Assembly (NCBI RefSeq): GCF_000350225.1
Contig: NW_005179132.1
Span: 1-64,000 of the forward strand
From: Chondrus crispus
Taxonomy: Eukaryota > Rhodophyta > Florideophyceae > Gigartinales > Gigartinaceae
Reading direction: 5' to 3'
DNA length: 64,000 bases
Part shown: piece by piece, positions 50,463-59,720 of the stretch
Numbering within the stretch: the stretch's first letter is position 1
Layout: every line of letters begins with the position of its first letter
The notes under the pieces: model-generated
The model's input: the letters and a program-made list of their open reading frames with translations, nothing else
Databases searched by the model: none
What the model was told of the DNA's origin: nothing
Position numbers and translations under genes: made by a program

Positions 50463-51229
50463 CGTAGCGAACAGATGAATTTCGTAATGGAGACGCTAGG
50501 TTGGACTATTTGACAGAACATGAATTCGCCGGAGGAAAGCAAGGTCGACGTCGAAACTGGGACAGTGCAATTTGGATAGTGAGCACGTATTGACCGAGCA
50601 GTTGGGATTTTTCAGAGTGTAGTTCGCTTACCTGCTGGAAAACAAAACATGGGAACGTGGCGTATTTCCATAGATAGTTCATTCAAGAACATGAAAGAAA
50701 GATAGGCAGAAGCGAGGAGGTGTGCACTGCTCGGTGAGGCGAGAGCGGCGAGGAACGGCGTGAAACGTCGCCTGTTAGACGAGCCGCTGGTTGACGTGGT
50801 ATCTTGAAAAGCAAACTCTAAAATTTTCGAAAAAAAGGGTAATTGCGCATCATTTCACTCGAGACGGTTGGTCTCTGCAGGTCCTTCCAAACCAAGAGCA
50901 CTGCCAAAGGAGACACCACCACTACGGCACCCCGTCGCCGACTCTGGAAAGCGCCGGTGGGCCCCGGCTCCTCGGGGGAGAGGGGTATCGGTGATCATTG
51001 GAATCGTAGTCTTGAAGACTCATCGCCTTCAATACGCCGTTTCTTCTCTAATTCTCGCTGCGACTCATCACCCCGCCCGTATCATACAGTAGTGTGCGAG
51101 GGAATGTCTTGGTGACTGGCCCCGCAAGGGTTTAACGGGGCATGCGAAGGCGCCAGACTGGAGAGAAACTCTCAAGACAGTACTGCACAGTGTCTTTAAA
51201 CCATTTCCCTTTGTGGAAGGATTCGAATT

Positions 51230-51510
51230 CCGTGAACGATTTCGCTGTCTTATCTAGTCTCGTCGATGTAAGACGAGGGAAGACAGAAGCGGCAGTCATC
51301 TTCTTTCATACTATACTTTACCTCCAGAATTCAAGTCCACTCCACACAACGCGCTCGTCCCTCTCCGTGCCCACTTCACGACGCTTGTCCGTTTTTCTTC
51401 AACTCATGCTTCAGTGTCTTCACAATATCGAGCTCCATTCCCGTTTCATAGACTCAAGATATACTGTATCCGATGTATTACAGTACAGTTGCAGTAGAAA
51501 CCCAAAATTA
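51230..51510 (+). repeat. Dispersed repeat, family C copy 1
   Basis: Direct repeat of 53505-53800. Shared ordered segments are CAGAATTCAAGTCCACTCCAC (53-kb copy GGAATTCAAGTCTACTCCAC), TCTCCGTGCCCACTTCACG, GTCTTCACAA and TTACAGT.CAGTT..AGTAGAAAC. No coding capacity. Confidence 0.65.
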
Positions 51511-52750
51511 ATGGCGCGTTGAAAGAACAACTGACACGATTCTCGAAGAGCATTCATTAACAAGCTAACCGCCTGTCCCTAACATTAGTTAGAAACAGGA
51601 CATGACTGAACAAAAAAGCTAATAAGTTAGACATCCGGCTCTGGCGACACACACTTCTGGCAAGCTTTCATAATGGCATCCTCCTTCTGCATCATGCTCC
51701 AGTGGACCTGAACTCTCCCGCGCTCGTTGTCGGCGTCTAGATTTCTAGGTGACTTGAGTAAACTTCAACCTAGTTGTTCGATACATAGAATTTTGTTGGA
51801 GGCTATGAATCTATTTAGGCACGAAGCTGATGATTTTCAAACGCGTTCTTCACGACAGTCGACTTAGGCATAGCAACAAAATCAAGGTTCTGGGCTTCAT
51901 GAGTGCTTGCGGTTGAAGTCTCAGAGCTCCGATAAGAGATGCAGCAAAGCCTGAAGATCATATTTTGCGATTGTTTCTCACAAAACGGGCGCAGGGTATG
52001 GACACTTTTATGCGGTGTTGCAAAAGGAGTGCCCTCGGGCGAGACAACAGGGAGCCTGGGTAACAGTGATGAGGCCCAACACTTATGACAGAGAACTTTC
52101 ACGCTGGGCACAGAAGATCGCCGGGAGGGACAGATGTGGTCGCAGAGGACCTATACTAGGAAAATTCGAATTCAGTGTTTCCACAAGGTCTTGGCGATAC
52201 GCGTTATCTTTTCTGCACCAATGTCTGACCGGGGATGAAAGAATTGGATGTATGTGATCGGGGACGTGAGGATATGATAGGAAAGTGTGGAATGAGGGGA
52301 ATGCAGTGTCCTAGAAGTTTGAGGATGAAACGTGTTTTAATGACGTCTTTCGAATTCATTGAATAGGAGCCCTGACTGCCCGGTTTTTGGTGGCTTACTG
52401 AATCCAGTTGGGCCGCGTAACATCCGATCACAATACACAGGACGTAAATGAGCCAAACGGAGAATAGAGACTGTAACCTTAGGGCACGTCAATCGGAGAA
52501 AAGAATAGCGGCCTGTGACAAGTACATGATTAGCCTTTCGCGCACATACGCGTGGTTTATGTTTAAATCTGCACGTGAAAACGTAGAGACAGTGATACTG
52601 TCTCGAACGCCATCGAAAAAGCATTGAATCCAAGCTTTCCATACCTACTTGCAGCTGTTCAAGACTGTTGTGAATGAGCGCCGACATCTCCCGTGCATGC
52701 AGCCCGGGCTTGGTCCAGAACATGCAAAGTGTAAACAACTATGCGTGTGT

Positions 52751-52826
52751 CACTCTCACACTCACTGCCACTCTCACACTCTCTGCCACTCTCACACGCG
52801 CTGCCACTCTCACACGCGCTGCCACT
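52751..52826. repeat. Tandem repeat, 18-bp unit, about 4 copies
   Basis: Units of the type CTGCCACTCTCACACGCG follow each other with few changes (CACTCA, CTCTCT, CGCGCT variants). Confidence 0.9.
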
Positions 52827-53175
52827 ATGTCCCAGTCGATTCAGCGCATCTCCATGCTCATCCAGGAAAGCCCGACCCTCCCGTGAGTGAACCAAAGCGG
52901 CATTTCATCTATCTCAACACGCCCAACGTTCGGAATGCTACCTCGTCCCCGCTTGCAATAACCACTGGTTGATCAGTAGCTGGTCTAGCATGTGCCTACC
53001 TGGAAAAACAACGAATTGCAAATCGCCGTTATGGCATGACACGTGAACCCGCACTCGCACCCTGGCTCGACCGCCCCCTCCGATTGATGCTGACGTTCTC
53101 CCCTGAATTGGCTTCATTCATCATAGCCGCATTTACGTGTGCTTGGCACCAATGCTAGCTGACTGCCAAGGTAAC

Positions 53176-53213
53176 GATACTACAGTACAAGGGTACCCTG
53201 GTACTGTGGTATC
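53176..53213. repeat. Hairpin with 13-nt arms
   Basis: GATACTACAGTAC at 53176-53188 pairs with GTACTGTGGTATC at 53201-53213 (one mismatch) around a loop that is itself the palindrome GGGTACCC. Confidence 0.8.
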
Positions 53214-53504
53214 ATTGGGGAATCCTGTTACTCTATATTCTAATTCACAATAATTTATGATACTTCTCATACACGTACCGGTGCACAGGCTCGACATATT
53301 CTTGAGGGTCAATTGTCGAGTGACAACAACTTGCGAGATGCCAGTAAGTGATCGCCTGCCCATGCTTCTGTGTCATACACGTGGAAGGACGCATCCCACA
53401 AAATGACGACGCCTGGGATCACAAGGTCCGGTTGGATCGCCGTTTGCACCATTCATCCCGCCCCTTAACTCTCCTTCTAACGATTGCGCGAACGTGAGGG
53501 TTCG

Positions 53505-53800
53505 CTCACCTTCGCGCAAAAGAAAGTCTTTCTTATCTATAGTACTCTCGCTGGCGCAAAGCGAAACGAGACAGCATTAGCATTTCTCCTCTTTCGTACT
53601 GTACTGACCCCCAGGAATTCAAGTCTACTCCACGCGACTCACTTGTTTCTCCCCGTGTCCACTCCACGGTGCGTTTCTGCTTTCCCAAACCCGTGCTAAA
53701 GCGTCTTCACAACTACAGTATCTGAAACACATTTCCATTAAAGAGATATAATTAATAAAAAATGATTACAGTGCAGTTAGAGTAGAAACTCAACACTGGC
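53505..53800 (+). repeat. Dispersed repeat, family C copy 2
   Basis: Same order and orientation as 51230-51510, about 2.3 kb away. The copies differ by substitutions and a 20-30 nt indel near the right end. Confidence 0.65.
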
Positions 53801-55083
53801 TGCTCGAACTTGCAATGAGCTAGACACGGTCATCCAGAACATTCCTTCCTAATAACCCGTTTCATACAGTAGCAACACACACTGAAACCTCCACTGGAAA
53901 TAGGTGTCGTACACAGTACCCTTGGGTAATAGTATCACTAAGAAACAATTGATCATAAAGTATAGATCTGCCTGGACGTCTTTCATGTTCTCCGAATGGA
54001 GGACCTCTATCCCTGAATGCCTAGTGGCCGGATATCTTGATGACGAGGTTCATAATATTTGGGTTTGTCTTCTGGGTCCATGCGTCGAGGGCTTTCGAGA
54101 GTGCAAGATACTTCGTTGATGTGGACGGACCTCTACATTGACGGCCGTTTCAAAGAGGACGACGGGAAACCTTGCCTTGTTTACAACGCACCGTTAGAAG
54201 CGACAGCGGTGGCGCGCATTACCGCCACTGGTGAGACGGACTCAATCGTTTATCGGGCACCGCTCAGCTCTCGGAGTGACACAACAGAACTTGAGCGAGC
54301 TCCGCCGTGGTGAATTGCAATGACGACATAAAAAAGGCATCCTGCCCAATCGCCGGGATTCACCATCTTCTCATTCCACATTAATCTGTCATACGCCCGT
54401 CTCCGCGGCAGACCGACAAACATCGAGCTCTCCCATCCTTGCCTAGTCATCGGCACATAGGCGTCTCCAAGACCCGGTGGATACGCGGATTTCGAATTCA
54501 TCCGTTTACAATGGTCCTGCGTGATCGCATCCGTCATCCTGCAGCCCCCTTTGCCGATTGTAAATTTCCTCTTTCACTAGTTTTAGACTTCACACTATCA
54601 TCCCAACTTCCTGTTGTCCCACTTGGAGGCCCCACTTTACGAAAGTGAGCATTCTCGAAGTATTTTTTGTTTCACGAAGACACCTTCATACACGATTACT
54701 CTCAAGCCGCCGCCTCAGCGTCTGTCGGGGCCATAAGACCTCAGCATCGTACATCACGCAGCCTGAAACTCTGTCAACCTATAGCTCTGCGCGACTTGAT
54801 TGTAGCGTAGAACTTATTTGAAAATCACCATATACAAACCGTACTCCGGTGGTATACAAACCTTTCTTCGAACAGCAGTCCCCATATAGATTATGTATTC
54901 GCCCGCCTCATTCACAAGTACATACATGCCTATTAGTGATTCCTGTTTTCTCGGGAATCCCTTCATGCTCTTTTTTATTTTCTCTCTCGTTTTCTCTGCA
55001 TATTCTTTTGCTCTCTCTCCAACTCTTCTCGCTCACCCGTTGTCTGCCGTTCGTTTCTTCCCACATTAAAACTTATCATCAAC

Positions 55084-57171
55084 ATGAATAACAGAAGTGT
55101 TTCAAATACTGCCGCTTCTAACTCCGCGGGCTCCCAGGACTTTGAAGACGATATCGTGGTTCCTGTCAGAGACGAATCAAGCTCACATCTCACTGGCCAA
55201 CACTTCGGCAGCGAAGCTCGTTTAAATGGAAATCCGAATGACTGCAGATGCGCAGATGATTCGTACTCTCCGTTCGCCGCATTCAATACTGAAGATCTTC
55301 TTCCATTGCATTGGCACGAACCACAAAATGATCCACCAATATGGGAAACACCGCCAATCCTCCCATCGAGCGGAAGCTCTACTGATGCGGAAGACATGGA
55401 TATCGAGCATGCTGCAAACCTTGACGAAGATATGGTCTTTACCCTTGACCAGCAACGGACCGCCCCAAACGCTGGTGCTGCCCTAAGACATCCTCCAGTG
55501 CGCCTTCTCGATCTTCCTGATGATATCCTCCTCCACATTATTTCTCTTTGTTCTACCCGCTGCCGCTCTAATGATCCAAATCATCAGTATGATGTTCCAG
55601 TGGGACTAGATGAGATTTTCTACACATGCCCACGCTTGAGGGAACTGTTTTCAACTTTTTGCGAACATCTTGCTTTTGAACCACTTTCGAATTGGGAATA
55701 CGTCAACTACTGGTTCGAGATCGCCACACCCGGTCTCAAGAGTGTTCGATTTCACGACCTGCCTACTGATGACGAGGATGAGATACGCTGGCGGTCACTC
55801 CCTGCTTGCTTTTTCTTCGCACTCATTTCGGAGCATGCCCCACGCTTGCAGCGTTTGGATCTTTCCGGTGTCCACCCCATCACCGTAGTGGACAGTCGCT
55901 TGCTTGGAGACCTTCTGCACAAGTTAAGGGAAACCCTGACTACACTTGTTGTCAAGGCCTCTGAGGCTGACGAATACAATTACTTGTCAGGAGCTGTAGT
56001 GGCTGGCTCTTTGCGCCGTCTAGTTGAATTTCGGGTGAAGTGGTTGCCTAGACAGCACAAGAAAGACTTGCGAGAAATGCTTGAATCGTTCAGATACGAA
56101 CCAAACCGTAACGCGAAAATACATTCTATTGTCCGGAAAGGGGGCCCCTGGAAGACACTACAACCTGGCCTCCGGCGGATTCAGGTTCAGGTAAGTGCAT
56201 CTGAACCCGACCGAAGACAAACTGTTCCATTGTTTGGGCCACTTGATTGGGTCAGTTTACATGGCGTCGGCGTGGAGGAGCTGCAGCTCTCAGTACAGCA
56301 GGCAAGAACCGTGGATAAGGACCCGTTGCCCCTTGGCCTGATCCACTGTTTCCCAGACCTTCGTGTTTTAAGTCTGGAAGGCTTCGCTATAGGGAATAGT
56401 GAGTTGGTACAAATCCTGGCCCGCTCTAGAAAGTTGGATGACCTGCGTATTTCCAATTGCAAATTGCAGGAAAGCGAGTTGGACAGACTTGTTTGGCCTT
56501 TAGAGAGTTCGAAGGTGTTTTCCGAGTTCATTCGCATCTGTGGAAACCACCTGAGAGTGTTCAAATCTCGTGATAGATCGTTCAACGCAGCTGATCTGGA
56601 GTTGCTAAAGTATTATCACCCGCTGCTGACAGAACTGCATGTCGTCTTAGCCCGCACATCTGGTGTTGCCTTTCGGGAGTTATGTATCGCAATGAAAGAC
56701 ACGCTTTCCTTGGTCGGAGTGTATGGGAGCAACAGCGACGAGATACAACCAATTACTATGAAAGATCGTGAGGAAATCGTAGCCGCTCTGCGTCACTTGC
56801 CGCTATCCTCCTTTCAGTCCTCCCACATCGACTTATCAACGGCCAACTTTCAGGCAATTATTGCGAACGCCAGTGCAACATTGAGGGTCCTTCGGGTTCA
56901 GACAAACTTCAAAGATTGTGCCAGGAATCAGTTGCGCTGCGTACTGACAGTTCTCCTAGCAGCGACGGGATGCAAGGACCTCAGAGAAATCGTAATTGAC
57001 TCTCACTCCGTTCACAAAACTCGGCTCTCATCAATGTTTGGAATGCTGATCATGACGACGTTGAAACAACTTCGACGAACAGCCCCAAAGCTTAGAGCTC
57101 ACAGCCTGGAAACGATTCTGCGCACATGGATTGATGACCATGAGACAGAAGGCCCTAGATCTTTGGACTAA
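55084..57171 (+). CDS. Large F-box/LRR-like protein
   Basis: The 695-residue intronless protein starts with about 135 residues rich in Ser, Asp and Glu. An F-box-like motif follows at about 138-160 (VRLLDLPDDILLHIISLCSTRC). The rest reads as irregular leucine-rich repeats: HAPRLQRLDLSGVHPI, GVGVEELQLSVQQA, FPDLRVLSLEGFAI, SRKLDDLRISNCKL, LTELHVVLART, TLRVLRVQTNF, CKDLREIVIDSH. It is probably a substrate adaptor for an SCF-type ubiquitin ligase. It is not a close copy of the F-box gene at 27811. The ATG is the first in frame, after a pyrimidine-rich leader. Its stop overlaps by four nt the end of a short minus-strand frame. Confidence 0.7.
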   Translation: MNNRSVSNTAASNSAGSQDFEDDIVVPVRDESSSHLTGQHFGSEARLNGNPNDCRCADDSYSPFAAFNTEDLLPLHWHEPQNDPPIWETPPILPSSGSSTDAEDMDIEHAANLDEDMVFTLDQQRTAPNAGAALRHPPVRLLDLPDDILLHIISLCSTRCRSNDPNHQYDVPVGLDEIFYTCPRLRELFSTFCEHLAFEPLSNWEYVNYWFEIATPGLKSVRFHDLPTDDEDEIRWRSLPACFFFALISEHAPRLQRLDLSGVHPITVVDSRLLGDLLHKLRETLTTLVVKASEADEYNYLSGAVVAGSLRRLVEFRVKWLPRQHKKDLREMLESFRYEPNRNAKIHSIVRKGGPWKTLQPGLRRIQVQVSASEPDRRQTVPLFGPLDWVSLHGVGVEELQLSVQQARTVDKDPLPLGLIHCFPDLRVLSLEGFAIGNSELVQILARSRKLDDLRISNCKLQESELDRLVWPLESSKVFSEFIRICGNHLRVFKSRDRSFNAADLELLKYYHPLLTELHVVLARTSGVAFRELCIAMKDTLSLVGVYGSNSDEIQPITMKDREEIVAALRHLPLSSFQSSHIDLSTANFQAIIANASATLRVLRVQTNFKDCARNQLRCVLTVLLAATGCKDLREIVIDSHSVHKTRLSSMFGMLIMTTLKQLRRTAPKLRAHSLETILRTWIDDHETEGPRSLD

Positions 57172-57461
57172 TGGATGCCCATCCATCCGTAAAAATATTC
57201 CTGGAGTTGTAGAATTATTGGTATCAATGCTAGGATGAAAACGTATCCCCAGAATATATAATCGCTGGGTTCATATGTTGATGGTCGAGTGCGGAAAGGA
57301 AGTTGATACAGCACTAAGGTCGCAGGCATCAAAAATTGTCCCAGAATGACTTTCGTTGTTCGCTGCAGTTCTGCAACTATAGTGATGGACTTCAACTCAG
57401 CTAATCTCCCAGCATGGAGGCTGGTAATAAATTTCAACAAACAGCTTGTGCAGTGTTTCAC
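57168..57461 (-). CDS. Possible small membrane protein or terminal exon
   Basis: The frame encodes 97 residues but begins without an ATG; the first Met is at residue 44. Its last 30 residues are a convincing transmembrane helix (DYIFWGYVFILALIPIILQLQEYF). It could be a short protein of 54 residues or the last exon of a gene further right. I do not recognise it. It overlaps the stop of the F-box-like gene by four bases. Confidence 0.3.
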   Translation of the reverse strand: MKHCTSCLLKFITSLHAGRLAELKSITIVAELQRTTKVILGQFLMPATLVLYQLPFRTRPSTYEPSDYIFWGYVFILALIPIILQLQEYFYGWMGIH

Positions 57462-58260
57462 CAGGCCTTAAAAGAGACAGAATAACTGTGGGTCGTTCTG
57501 ACACAGATCTTTGTGCAGTACAGTGCACCGATCACCGCAATTAGATTGGTCTAATTTAAAAAGGAACCACAAAAAACTAACCTCCAAACCCTAATTGTAT
57601 TAGTCTAACTAATACTGTATATTTACGCACCTCAGTTAATTTTGTGGTTCGGTTCTCAAATAACTTAGCCTATGCTAATTTTGGTTGTTCGAAATTAGAT
57701 TCGGCGGGAGAAGGTCCACATCTTTATTCCTCAACGACTTGCCCTTGAAAAAAGGTCCTGTGTTTTGCCACTATGCGCTGGAGCTCGTCGGAAAATTGCT
57801 TTTCTTCCCAGTTCACATTTAAATGGGTCGGGTGGAAAAGTAGAAGTGGCTGTGTTGTTGTTGGCTAGACGGGTGGCCAATGCTTGAGCAATTGCTCTCT
57901 CAATTGGTCCAGCAGTCGAGTCGGCACAGTGACACTCTTACGGCGAGGTGAGAATGTTCTGCGATGGGTGTGAGATATTTTTCCGGAAAAATTACATTTT
58001 ACTCTAGAGGGAGATTTTATACTGTAGTCCGAGATTTTATTTGAATTTTACAGAAGCGCACGCGGACGGCCTGGGGAATCCGGGCCGGACGCGTGGACGC
58101 TTCTAGAAGGAATTACGTGGAAATAAAAGCGTGGGAGGTGACGGGCGCAGAGGGGAGACAACGGTACGGACACCACGGGACTGACAGCGGACCCTACGCT
58201 TCCCCGCTAAACCTGACCTCACCACCGAGAAAAAAACGCCTCCCCCTCTTTACCCCACAA
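57462..58260 (+). repeat. LTR-like sequence ending at about 58259
   Basis: Only the right end is supported: CCCCACA at 58253-58259 is followed two bases later by TGTTACTCTTGTGGAGGG, which matches the primer-site-like sequence after the left LTR (2438-2451, minus strand). The left boundary is unknown. No gag frame follows, so the internal region is lost or belongs to another element. Confidence 0.4.
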
Positions 58261-58283
58261 CATGTTACTCTTGTGGAGGGCTG

Positions 58284-59720
58284 ATGCAGACACAATTGCA
58301 GGCTCTAACCCTGTTACCTACGATGGGTCGAATGTGTAAGATGTTTCCAAGTTTCTGTTTGTATACGAGAACATCATTATGCGCGGCAAGCACAACGAGG
58401 AGAACGCAGGAGCTATCTTATGCCATCTCCATGTACCATAAACCCCCGGTCGCGTTGGGGATTTAGCTGTGGTTCTTCAAAGACCTGTGTACGCGAGAGA
58501 GGACAAAAACACACACACCAGAAAAGAACGCGGGTGGTGGTAGCGTGGTAGAGCGGTGGGGAGCGGACGCGAACACAGTACGCGGTAGAGCAGTTCGACG
58601 CGCTCGACGCCCCGGGGCGGCGCTAGTTAGCGTTCTAGCACCGACGGGAGGAGGCGGATCCAGCTCGCGCGCGTACGTTCGCGACCGCTACCCGCGTTAG
58701 TTTCTAGTTAACGCGCTCGCGTTAACAGAACGCGTTTAGAATAAGCGGACGGGGTTAGACCTGCGGTGGAGGATCTGGTACCAAGCCCGTGCTTGTCCTT
58801 CTCCTCCCTCCGCCGCCGGTCGCCCTGTCATTTAATATACAAGTATATAATCTATCATAACATATACTACAGTATCTAGGTAGCGCCTTACACGGTAAGC
58901 TCGCGCGCCTTACTCCGGATCGTCACGCTGTAAACGTGCACAGCGAGCAGCAAGCGCGTACTCACAGGCGCGGATATGCGCTGTAATGCATTTTGCGGGA
59001 GTACAGTAGTCACCCTGCGCGTTCAAATAACGTCCTTGCGATTATGCTACAGAGCCCCCCCCCTCAAGGGTGAACGTCCGCGTTCACTCTTTTGGTAGCG
59101 CGCGAGGGGGGGTTATAGTCCACGACAGCAATTCGAGTCCTCATGCGTACCCACCACGCGTGCTCTCCCACTCTCTGTAGCGCCGGGGTTGAGGTCGCGC
59201 GGCCGCTCTTACAGAATAAGCGACGTAGGGGTGCGGTGGTTCGCGTGACCGACGCGAAGGGGAGGAGCGGTAGTCATGAGAGCCGCAGCGGGGCGGTGGC
59301 TAACGGTCGCTGGCTCGAGGTCTCCCCCTTCTTAAGCCTGGTACCCTTGCGACGGGCGAGCGGAGGTGGCCTTGTGGAGCATGGCGCGTCTCCTCCGGCT
59401 CGTACTGTGCCCCGGGCGACCCCAATCGCGACGGCCTTTACAGCGCCCGTGATGACGCGTTCACCTGGCAGCTTATGCGCACTCTGCATATGCGAACGCG
59501 TGCCGGTGGGGTACAAATTTGCCCTCGGTTTTTTTTGGTTCTTCTATATCCACAACAGCGGCTGGTGTGTTGTCCGGCCGTGCGCCGCAGTCCCTGCCCT
59601 AGCTGACCGCGTGCCTTTCTTATAGCGCCCCTTGCGCTTACCACTCTTGACGCGTTCTTCTTCGGTTTCCTTTTGACCCGCCCCTCTCCCGTGCCTCATC
59701 GCGCCCTTCCCTCGTTCCAG
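58284..59720. other. GC- and CpG-rich leader of the orphan ORF
   Basis: No gene is supported. The segment at 58520-59100 is rich in CGCG and GTTAACGCG palindromes, like the middle of the left LTR pair. A palindromic CCCCCCCCTC...GAGGGGGGG pair lies at 59055-59110 around AGTGAACG-type inverted motifs. It may be the LTR or leader of the element that carries the next ORF. Confidence 0.4.

Larger units (their letters stand above)
50463..55083. other. Repeat-rich gene-free stretch (4.6 kb)
   Basis: I find no host gene. Family C repeats lie at 51230-51510 and 53505-53800, an 18-bp tandem repeat at 52751-52826 and a hairpin at 53176-53213. The right end is the leader of the F-box-like gene. Confidence 0.6.
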
